Source: Paenibacillus taichungensis
GTDB lineage: Bacteria > Bacillota > Bacilli > Paenibacillales > Paenibacillaceae
Length of the DNA: 36,976 bases
NCBI RefSeq assembly: GCF_003287275.1
Contig: NZ_QEVW01000038.1
Span: 1-36,976, forward strand
Reading direction: 5' to 3'
Part shown: positions 15,860 through 23,300 of the stretch, in pieces
Layout: every line of letters begins with the position of its first letter
Position numbering within the stretch: position 1 is the first letter of the stretch
The notes under the pieces: generated by a model
Seen by the model: only the letters and a program-made list of their open reading frames with translations
Told to the model about the DNA's origin: nothing
Databases searched by the model: none
Made by a program: the position numbers and the translations under genes

Positions 15860-17599
15860 ATGATAAAAGTTGATAAACTATCCTTCTCGTTTCCACAAAA
15901 AGAACTATATAACAACATTTCATTTACGTTTGAAGAGACACAACATTGCGCATTTATCGGAACAAGTGGCAGTGGGAAAAGTACACTGATCGATATCCTG
16001 ATGGATCCGGAACGATATTTGTTCGAGGGCAAGTTAGAGATAGACCCTGATTGCAGAATCGGGTATGTGAGTCAGTTTTTACAAGTAGACAAAACGAAAG
16101 AAATGACTGTTTTTGAATATATCGCGGAAGAATTCATCAAGATACAAGATGAAATTACAGCGATTTATGCGGAGATGGCCACCACATCGGATATGGATTC
16201 GCTGATGGAAAAGGTTCAATTGGCTTTGGATGCCTTCGAGGCGATGGATGGGGATAATTTCGAAAAAAACATCAATAAACAGTTAAACCTTGCCAACCTC
16301 ATGAAGCTCAAAGATCTTAGTATATCCGCCATAAGCGGCGGGGAATTCAAACTTATTCAAGTGATGAAGGAAATGCTGAATCGTCCAGACTTAATGATTA
16401 TGGACGAACCCGATGTATTTTTAGACTTTGAAAACCTAAATGCACTTAAAAAGCTTATTAACTCCCACAAGGGAATGCTGCTGGTCGTTACGCACAACCG
16501 GTATCTGTTGAATCATTGTTTCAACAAAATCATACACCTTGAAAACACAGAAATCCAGGAGTTTGACGGACGATTTATCGATTACAACTTCTCGCTACTT
16601 CAGACTAAGATCGAGCTGCAAGAAATCGCGGTTGCTGAAGCTGAAGAAATTGAGAGATACGATCACATCATCGACAATCTTAGAGAGATCGCCACGTATA
16701 ATTCGGAAGCCTCCAGAGGCAGAGCGTTAAAAGCCAGAGTCAAGTTTCAAGAGAGATTGGAAGCACGTCGAATAAAAGAACCCTTTGTCGATATCAAACA
16801 GCCGAATATCAGTTTTGGTATCGATAAGGAAATGGAAGAAGCTGTTGTGGTTAAAGTCAATAATTATAGCGTTTCCTTTGATGAGCTGCTTTTGGAAAAT
16901 GTGAACTTTGAGATCAAATCGACAGATAAAGTAGCCCTGATTGGTCCAAATGGAACCGGGAAAACGACTTTACTCCGAGAAATCTTTAAAAACAATCAGG
17001 ATTCCATTGAAATCAATGCTGATGTTAACGTGGCTTATTTATCTCAGGTTCAAGGCGAAATGCTAAAAGATTCGAATACCATACTAAATGAATTCATAGA
17101 TGCTGGGTTTCAAACGTATGATGAGATTAGATCGTATCTTCCAAACTATGGCTTTGAAGGAGAAATCCTTGATCAAAAGATTGAATCGTTATCTGGCGGA
17201 GAAAAAAACATGCTCCAATTGGCTAAAGTTTCTGCCAGTCAAGCCAGCGTATTGCTCCTAGATGAACCGACAAGCCATTTGGACATATATACACAAATCG
17301 CATTGGAGAAAGCCATTGAAGACTACAAAGGTGCGATTCTCATGATTTCTCATGATTTCTATTCTGTTGTAAATGGTATGGATTATGTTTTAATTATTGA
17401 GGACAAGACGATTAGCAAAATGAGTATACAAGAATTTAGAGAGATGATTTATGCGAGTCATTTTGATGAAGACTATCTAGAAAATGAACAAAAGAAAAAG
17501 TCTGTTGAGATGAAAATCGAATTGGCTTTAAAAGATACTAATTTTGAACTTGCCAAAGTTTTGGTTGATGAGCTTGAAGAGCTGATTAAGTTGCTTTAA
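15860..17599 (+). CDS. ABC-F family ATPase (ribosome-associated, possible antibiotic resistance factor)
   Basis: A 579-residue soluble twin-ATPase with no membrane segments. Domain 1 has Walker A GTSGSGKST (34-42), signature ISGGE and Walker B LMIMDEPDVFLDF; domain 2 has Walker A GPNGTGKTT (362-370), signature LSGGE and LLLDEPTSHLD. Between them lies a charged linker of about 60-70 residues (QTKIELQEIAVAEAEEIERY, ASRGRALKARVKF), the tRNA-interaction motif of ABC-F proteins. ABC-F proteins bind the ribosomal E site; some dislodge ribosome-targeting antibiotics and others rescue stalled ribosomes. The DEPDVFLD box in domain 1 departs from the usual DEPTNHLD. The leader ORF and hairpin upstream favour a drug-inducible role, as an inference. 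Confidence 0.9.
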   Translation: MIKVDKLSFSFPQKELYNNISFTFEETQHCAFIGTSGSGKSTLIDILMDPERYLFEGKLEIDPDCRIGYVSQFLQVDKTKEMTVFEYIAEEFIKIQDEITAIYAEMATTSDMDSLMEKVQLALDAFEAMDGDNFEKNINKQLNLANLMKLKDLSISAISGGEFKLIQVMKEMLNRPDLMIMDEPDVFLDFENLNALKKLINSHKGMLLVVTHNRYLLNHCFNKIIHLENTEIQEFDGRFIDYNFSLLQTKIELQEIAVAEAEEIERYDHIIDNLREIATYNSEASRGRALKARVKFQERLEARRIKEPFVDIKQPNISFGIDKEMEEAVVVKVNNYSVSFDELLLENVNFEIKSTDKVALIGPNGTGKTTLLREIFKNNQDSIEINADVNVAYLSQVQGEMLKDSNTILNEFIDAGFQTYDEIRSYLPNYGFEGEILDQKIESLSGGEKNMLQLAKVSASQASVLLLDEPTSHLDIYTQIALEKAIEDYKGAILMISHDFYSVVNGMDYVLIIEDKTISKMSIQEFREMIYASHFDEDYLENEQKKKSVEMKIELALKDTNFELAKVLVDELEELIKLL

Positions 17600-17647
17600 T
17601 TACAGCTCTCTGATTGAAATGATTACAAGAACATTGTTCCATTAAAA

Positions 17648-17677
17648 GTCGCTATTTTAGCGGCTTTTTTTATTTTA
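17648..17677 (+). terminator. Repeat-family terminator copy 3
   Basis: GTCGCTATTTTAGCGGC hairpin followed by TTTTTTTATTTTAT, 48 bp after the ABC-F stop. The surrounding bases GAACATTGTTCCATT before it and ATTTTATCGGTACAA after it are also shared with the copy at 19125. Confidence 0.8.
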
Positions 17678-17819
17678 TCGGTACAAGTTCGTGTCCAGAG
17701 CTAACGGTGATTGGCTGCTTTCATTCAATTAAAGGCAGGTTATGGTAACTTTCAACTTTTAGATAACGTATAATTTAAACAGGATTCTAGCCATGAATAC
17801 ATTTAATGGAGGGGTTAGA

Positions 17820-18071
17820 TTGAACAAGTATGTGTTATATATCGTTGCAAGTGTAATTTGTATATTGACACCTGCTGTTGGTCTCTTATATGGTTTGTGG
17901 GATAGCCACCAACCCAAAATAGGACCTGTCGGAGATGGGAAACCGAATTATCCTACAATACCTCAATGGATATCTGTTGCCTCTTCTTTTATCTGTGGAA
18001 TAGTTAATCTACCTCTAGCCATAATTCGATACAGACAAAACATAAAGCCTAATAAAGATATTAAAAGTTAA
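17820..18071 (+). CDS. Small two-helix membrane protein
   Basis: An 83-residue protein with two hydrophobic segments, KYVLYIVASVICILTPAVGL at residues 3-22 and WISVASSFICGIVNLPLAII at about 51-70, separated by a polar, proline-rich outside loop (GPVGDGKPNYPTIP). I start at TTG 17820 because GGAGGGG lies 7 nt before it; the frame is open from an ATG at 17793 that has no ribosome site. I do not recognise the family. It lies alone between two repeat elements, between the ABC-F and NUDIX genes. Confidence 0.6.
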   Translation: MNKYVLYIVASVICILTPAVGLLYGLWDSHQPKIGPVGDGKPNYPTIPQWISVASSFICGIVNLPLAIIRYRQNIKPNKDIKS

Positions 18072-18079
18072 TGTTCTTA

Positions 18080-18126
18080 CAATAACGGGAAAATCCTCAA
18101 TAAGCTATCAGGCAGGTACGTTATTG
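18080..18126. repeat. Imperfect inverted repeat with AACGGGAAA motif
   Basis: CAATAACG (18080-18087) and CGTTATTG (18119-18126) are perfect inverse complements separated by 31 bp. The left arm runs on as GGGAAAA, recalling the CTAACGGGAAACG motif after the HIT gene. There is no T tract, so it is not a standard terminator. Confidence 0.45.
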
Positions 18127-18148
18127 GGAATGAGGAAAAATGATATAC

Positions 18149-18178
18149 TTGACTCTAGTACATTATAGTGGGTATTAT
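18149..18178 (+). promoter_or_regulatory. SigA-type promoter of the NUDIX leader
   Basis: TTGACT (18149-18154), an 18-bp spacer and TATTAT (18173-18178). Transcription would start near 18185, just before the ribosome site of the leader peptide at 18199-18203. Confidence 0.65.
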
Positions 18179-18211
18179 TTCCAAAAAAAATGATGATTAG
18201 GAGAATAGACA

Positions 18212-18259
18212 ATGTTAATTTTAGGATTAAAACAATCTCACCATCATGGAAAGCGTTAA
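18212..18259 (+). CDS. 15-residue leader peptide MLILGLKQSHHHGKR
   Basis: ATG at 18212 lies 8 nt after AGGAG. The peptide is MLILGLKQSHHHGKR followed by TAA 18257-18259. Three histidine codons in a row (CAC CAT CAT) sit at positions 10-12. The stop codon falls inside the 5' arm of a 16-bp stem, the placement expected for a leader whose translation state decides RNA folding. I do not know this peptide from a described attenuator. Confidence 0.7.
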   Translation: MLILGLKQSHHHGKR

Positions 18260-18356
18260 TCCATTCCTTTAAAAATTGGGGATGGGTTAACGCTGTTCGC
18301 GCTTACCATCCTGCGATATGCAACGCGCAGGACTTAGGTCTGCGCGTTTTTTATTT
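18252..18356 (+). promoter_or_regulatory. Ribosome-sensing transcription attenuator
   Basis: Five segments form alternative stems. Segments 1 and 2 (18252-18267 with 18279-18294) make a 16-bp stem with two G-U pairs. Segments 2 and 3 (GGATGG 18280-18285 with CCATCC 18306-18311, plus inner pairs) exclude 1:2. Segments 3 and 4 (TCCTGCG 18309-18315 with CGCAGGA 18326-18332) would be the antiterminator. Segments 4 and 5 (AACGCGCAG 18322-18330 with CTGCGCGTT 18340-18348, then a T tract) are the terminator. A ribosome finishing the leader covers segment 1, so 2:3 and the terminator form. A ribosome stalled early leaves 1:2 and the antiterminator free. Confidence 0.75.
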
Positions 18357-18386
18357 TGTTGTTACAAAAGAAATGGAGGAGTAAAA

Positions 18387-18857
18387 ATGGCAATCATGAC
18401 AGATTCAAGAGGTAATATTTTTTTGGAATTTATTAATATCGAGTATGATAAGGTCACAACAATTACACTGGATGCTCCACTAACACATGCTCTAATCGTG
18501 GCGAAGTACCAAGGAAAGTATCTCTTCATGCATAATAAGTGGAGAAAGAAATGGGAACTGCCAGGAGGTATTATTGAAGCTGGAGAGGATGCTCAACAAT
18601 GTGTAATTAGAGAATTATTTGAGGAAACCAATCAAAATATTGATACTGCTGAATTCAAAGGTTTAATGAAGTTTAGACTTCAGCCAAGTTTTCATGGACC
18701 TGAACGGACAGAGTATGGAGCTCTATTCGTGGGTGAACTGTACCAACTTGATGATTTTGTTGATAACGATGAAGCTTCTTCAATTATCCTTTGGGATGGT
18801 ATATCAGAGATTGGTGATGTCGCAGAAATAGATAGGAAGTTAATTGAATTCGTGTGA
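18387..18857 (+). CDS. NUDIX hydrolase
   Basis: A 156-residue NUDIX-fold pyrophosphohydrolase acting on a nucleoside diphosphate linked to another group. The NUDIX box starts GGIIEAGEDAQQCVIREL and goes on FEETNQ, matching GX5EX7REUXEEXGU except that the last glycine is Asn. A preceding WRKKWELPGG strand is typical of the family. Start ATG follows GGAGGAG. The gene is preceded by its own promoter, leader peptide and attenuator, which is unusual for a NUDIX gene and suggests expression when translation is impaired or an amino acid or drug signal is sensed. Substrate unknown. Confidence 0.9.
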   Translation: MAIMTDSRGNIFLEFINIEYDKVTTITLDAPLTHALIVAKYQGKYLFMHNKWRKKWELPGGIIEAGEDAQQCVIRELFEETNQNIDTAEFKGLMKFRLQPSFHGPERTEYGALFVGELYQLDDFVDNDEASSIILWDGISEIGDVAEIDRKLIEFV

Positions 18858-18949
18858 AATATGATTAAGCTAATGGGAAACGGGCCATGAGATCTGAATC
18901 TCAGTAAAGAAAAAATAACAATTGTTCTAGGTATACGATAGTTCCACAA

Positions 18950-19014
18950 AGCGAAAGGACCATCCCCAAAAGGGATGGCCTTAAACTTACCTTTACAGGC
19001 AGAGCGGAGAGCCA
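18950..19014. repeat. Dispersed hairpin repeat, copy A
   Basis: CCATCCC-CAAAA-GGGATGG followed by CCTTAAACTTACC, ACAGGCAG and GCGGAGAGCC. The same order of blocks occurs at 33013-33076 (CCATCC-n6-GGATGG, CCTTTAACTTGCC, ACAGACAG, GCGGAGAACC). Confidence 0.65.
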
Positions 19015-19124
19015 ATTGGTATCTCAATAGAATTGCCCGTATCAAAACGAACGTAACAAAGAAGTAATTTAATCCATGAATTCTCTTACATCTCAGAAAA
19101 CCGAAGAACATTGTTCCATTGAAA

Positions 19125-19150
19125 GTCGCTATTTGGCGGCTTTTTTTATT
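19125..19150 (+). terminator. Repeat-family terminator copy 4
   Basis: GTCGCTATTTGGCGGC followed by TTTTTTTATTTTAT. It is nearly identical in flanks to the copy at 17648 (GAACATTGTTCCATT before it, ATTTTATCGGTACAA after it), but the stem has lost two bases. Confidence 0.6.
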
Positions 19151-19260
19151 TTATCGGTACAACTGAAAACCGTATATCTAAATCCAATGATAAGAATATG
19201 TTCCGAATTTATACTAGATTTACACCTAAATTCCTTTCTTGCCTAACAAATCGAGTCTGG

Positions 19261-20133
19261 CTATTCATAATAAATGGCCTCATAAGGAAACTCTAACTTA
19301 TTCATACGATATTCTTTGGGCGACATGGACATATATTGCCGAAAAACTTTGCCGAAATAGCTGGGACTCTCAAAGCCGCATTGTTGGCCAATTTGGGAAA
19401 TCGGAAGTTCCGTCGTGCGGAGTAGTCTAATTGCAACCTCAATCCGTCTGTCTTTGAGATAGGCTAGCGGTGATGTTTTCTCGGATTTCTGAAATAACCT
19501 GCACAAGTAGTGTTTATTGATATCGCAATGGCTGGCCAGCAGATCGAGCGTCAATGGAGATGCATAATTCTCTCGGATGAATTTTTTACATTTCTCGATC
19601 GTTGTTATTGAAAGGGCACCGATATCCTTCTCCGCATCCCGACTCGTCTGCACTAGGATAAGCAACCATCGATAGATTTGCATGGACAAGCGATACTTGT
19701 CCGTAATTTTCTCTTGATGAATCAAATGGATAATTTGCCATAACTCTTGAATCAAGGGAGAGTCCGCGTTTCGTCGAATGACATGTCCCTCATTATCATG
19801 GATCATATCCCAAATTCGGTTGGCTTCATCCCCGCGAATGTTTATCCATATGAATTCCCATGGTTCGTTGTTCTCTTGCTTATAGTAATAGCAATGTTCT
19901 CCGGAGATTTTAACAAGTAAGGCATGTCCCTTTGGTAAAGGAATCGTTTGATTTTCAATATCCAGATAGCCCTGACCATTTAGCGTATATTGAAAAACAA
20001 CGTGCCCCGGGTCAGGTCTGTTATCACTTGGACAGCGATATTCCTCGCTGGAGACGGTCTGCCATCCAATAGAGTCCAGTGTCATGATTGATGTATCGTC
20101 ATTACGAAAAGCATAAGAGACCGTATGAACCAT
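19261..20133 (-). CDS. AraC family regulator of the rhamnogalacturonan gene
   Basis: A 290-residue regulator. Residues 1-130 form an arabinose-binding-type cupin (GQGYLDIENQTIPLPKGHALLVKI, then WEFIWINIRG). Residues 185-285 contain the two helix-turn-helix motifs (LDLLASHCDINKHYLCRLFQ and ISQIGQQCGFESPSYFGKVF) with the usual MSPKEYR end. Start ATG follows GCAGGAG. It is divergent from the giant PL11-CE12 enzyme with 250 bp between them, so it most likely senses a pectin-derived sugar and activates that gene. The cre site in the shared region suggests carbon catabolite control as well. Confidence 0.9.
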   Translation of the reverse strand: MVHTVSYAFRNDDTSIMTLDSIGWQTVSSEEYRCPSDNRPDPGHVVFQYTLNGQGYLDIENQTIPLPKGHALLVKISGEHCYYYKQENNEPWEFIWINIRGDEANRIWDMIHDNEGHVIRRNADSPLIQELWQIIHLIHQEKITDKYRLSMQIYRWLLILVQTSRDAEKDIGALSITTIEKCKKFIRENYASPLTLDLLASHCDINKHYLCRLFQKSEKTSPLAYLKDRRIEVAIRLLRTTELPISQIGQQCGFESPSYFGKVFRQYMSMSPKEYRMNKLEFPYEAIYYE

Positions 20134-20223
20134 ACTTTCATCTCCTGCCTAAAAAAGTCAATTATATTATATAATACGTCACATTTTTTAGATTGTCTGT
20201 CTTTTTTTAGACCTGTAAGATAA

Positions 20224-20239
20224 ATGTAAGCGGTAACAT
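20224..20239. promoter_or_regulatory. CcpA catabolite response element (cre)
   Basis: ATGTAAGCGGTAACAT matches the Bacillota cre consensus WTGNAANCGNWWNCAW at every position. It lies in the divergent region, about 90 bp upstream of the AraC start and 145 bp upstream of the pectin enzyme start, as expected for glucose repression of a plant polysaccharide gene. Confidence 0.75.
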
Positions 20240-20383
20240 AAGAAGGGGGTGACTGTAGTTTGTGACCATTTGACAACCAGAAGGGCAGATCGAACTTGAG
20301 ATTTCATGGGGCTGCCTTAATGACAAAAAGATATCTTTCCCCAGATTCTAAAATGAATTTTTAGATAAGGAGGAGTTAATCCG

Positions 20384-23300
20384 ATGAACCGAAGAACTGT
20401 TTCCATCCAGAAATCAATGTTTGTATCTTTATTAGCACTCCTTATGGTTATTTCACTGGCTATCCCCCCGGCGCCGGTGCGTGCAGAGTCATCAGCAAGT
20501 CTGCCTGGTCGCCAGGCAGAATATCTTAACCGGGGTCTGGTTGCGGTTCTTGTAGACAACGGCGTTTTTTTAAGCTGGAGGTATTTAAACAATGATCCTG
20601 ATGAGATCGCTTTCAATATATATAAAAACGGAACTAAAGTAAACGCATCGCCCATAAGTGATGTGACGAACTATGTGGACACAACTGGCTTTGACAGCTC
20701 CCAATATCAGATCTCCACCATCGTTGCGGGCAAGGAGCAAATGCTGCCAGAGGTTGTATCGGTCTGGCATAATGATTACTTGCCTATTCCGCTCGATAAG
20801 CCGGCCGACGGCCGGACCAAAGACGGTGGAACTTATTCGTATTATGCAGGTGACGCTTCCGTTGCGGACTTGGACGGCGACGGCGAATATGAAATCGTCT
20901 TCCTATGGAGTCCGAGCAATTCCAAGGACAATTCGCAGGCAGGATATACCGGCAATGTGTATATCGATGCCATCAAACTGGACGGGACGAAGTTGTGGAG
21001 GATTGACCTGGGCGTTAACATTCGTGCAGGAGCGCACTACACGCAATTAATGGTGTATGATCTGGATGGCAATGGAAAGGCCGAAGTTGTTGTCAAGACG
21101 GCGGACGGCACGAAAGACGGCCAAGGCACGGTCATTGGCGACGGTACGAAAGATTACCGAAACGAGAGCGGATACATACTGTCAGGGCCGGAATATCTGA
21201 CGTTGTTTGACGGTGAGACTGGCGCGGCCGTATCCACCGTGAATTATGATCCGCCAAGAGGCAATGTCAGCGATTGGGGCGATGGCTATGGCAACCGTGT
21301 AGACCGGTTCCTTGGCGCCATCGCTTATCTGGATGGCACGAAGCCAAGTGTCGTGATGAGCCGGGGTTATTATACCCGCACTGTGCTTGTTGCTTATGAT
21401 TATGTTGGTGGGGAACTCGTCAAACGCTGGACGTTCGACACAAACGAAGCAGGATCACAATATCAATCACAGGGCAATCATAATCTAAGTGTGCTGGATG
21501 TCGACAATGACGGCAAGGACGAAATCATGTTTGGCGCTCTAGCCATAGACGATGACGGCAGCTTGATGTACAGCACCGGACTCGGCCACGGCGACGCTAT
21601 GCACGCCGGCCAGCTCGATCCAAACCGTGAGGGCTATCAGGTCGTAAGCGTGCATGAGCATTCGGATGCTGCATACGGACTGGAGATGCGCGATGCGGCA
21701 ACAGGTGAAATTCTATGGGGGGAGAAAACAGGTTTTGACACCGGTCGTGGGATGTCGGCGGATATTGATCCGAACTATCCGGGATACGAATCATGGGCCA
21801 CAACCATTACCAATGGGCAGAGCGTTCCCGTGACCAATACCTATTCGGCTGCCGGAGAGGCTATCTACACGGTGGACGAAGGGCCCAAAACCGCCAATTT
21901 CGCCATTTGGTGGGACGGAGATCTTCAGCGGGAGCTGTTTGACCATGAATGGGATAACAGTACAGCCAAAGGTATCCCGCTCATATATAAATGGGATTAC
22001 GAAAACAAAAAGCTGAATGAAATCTTCCGGGCGACCGGTACGTTAACGAACAACCATACCAAAGGGAATCCGGCTCTTCAGGCGGACATTCTGGGAGATT
22101 GGCGAGAGGAAATTCTGCTGCGGAGCGAAGATAGCTCGGAGTATCGTCTCTACACGACGACCATTCCTTCAGATTATCGCATCCCTACGCTGATGCAGGA
22201 CCCTGTATATCGACTTGGTGTAGCCTGGCAAAATGTAGCCTACAATCAGCCGCCTCATACCGGCTTTTATCTTGGAGCGGAAGCTACAGCATTCCCTAAA
22301 GCTGATCTGGCATTGACCCGCGAAGCAGAAATGCCGGAGCCGGTTTACCGCTTTGATTTTGGTACAGAGACAGCGTCAGGAAATACGGCTATACAAGACA
22401 CGTTATACACACAAGAGACGGGATACGGCTTCAAGGATACAAGTGGTGTTACCGTAGGAGTAAACGAGGTTTCGGTTGCGACCGGTACGACCTTTGCTGT
22501 TGACCTGCCAAATGCCAATTATAAGGTGACGCTACGGTTGGGCAATGATGCGCATGACTCGAACGTTGGAGTCAAATCCGAATTTGTCCAGAAGCTTGCC
22601 GTAACGAATGTGACAGCTGGAGCACCGTTGGAGTATTCCTATGATGTTGCATTGGTGGATGGACAGCTCGATTTCTTATTCACCGGTACAGCCATAGACA
22701 TTCAGGACATCCTCATCGAGAAATATCCGGAGAAAACGGCCGGTGCGGCAACAACGATCTATATGGCTGGTGATTCAACCATGCAATCTTACAGTGAAAT
22801 GCAGGCTCCTCAAGAAGGATGGGGTCAGCAGTTCGGACGTTATTTCTCCAATGGGGCAGTCGTCGTGAACGAGGCGATCGGCGGCCGAAGCAGCAAATCC
22901 TTTATGGTAGACGGTCGTCTCGATACGATCCTGCAGCGAATTAAGCCAGGGGACTTCTTCTTCATTTCCTTTGGTCATAACGATGCCAGTGCAGGGATAC
23001 CGGACCGGTATGCATCACCAGAAGACTATAAAATCTACTTAGCTCGTTATGTAAACGGTGCCAAACAACGCGGTGCTACACCAGTATTGCTCACTCCTGT
23101 TGGACGCAGAGACTTCAATACGGTGACTCAGGAGTTCAACGTCAGCTTCCCGGCATACGTGCAGGCTGCCAAAGAAGTGGCAGAGGAGCTTGACGTGCCG
23201 CTGATTGATCTGAGCAAGTTAAGTATTGCGTACTACGACAAAATTGGTAATACCGCTACGGAAAAAGTTTTCCTATATGCTAATCCGGGTGAATATCCAA

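Larger units (their letters stand above)
18858..19260. other. Gap filled with repeat elements
   Basis: No gene is supported. It holds the GCTAATGGGAAACG motif at 18869-18882, a hairpin repeat at 18950-19014 (shared with 33013-33076) and the terminator repeat at 19125-19150. Confidence 0.6.

Noticed and set aside
18080..18126. Integron-like attC site
   Set aside because: The inverted repeat arms are 8 bp with no clear R/L box layout or integrase gene in the window, so calling it attC is not justified.
18190..18384. 64-residue frame across the NUDIX leader region
   Set aside because: It runs through the attenuator stems and lacks a ribosome site; the 15-codon leader at 18212 in another frame has a proper site and position.
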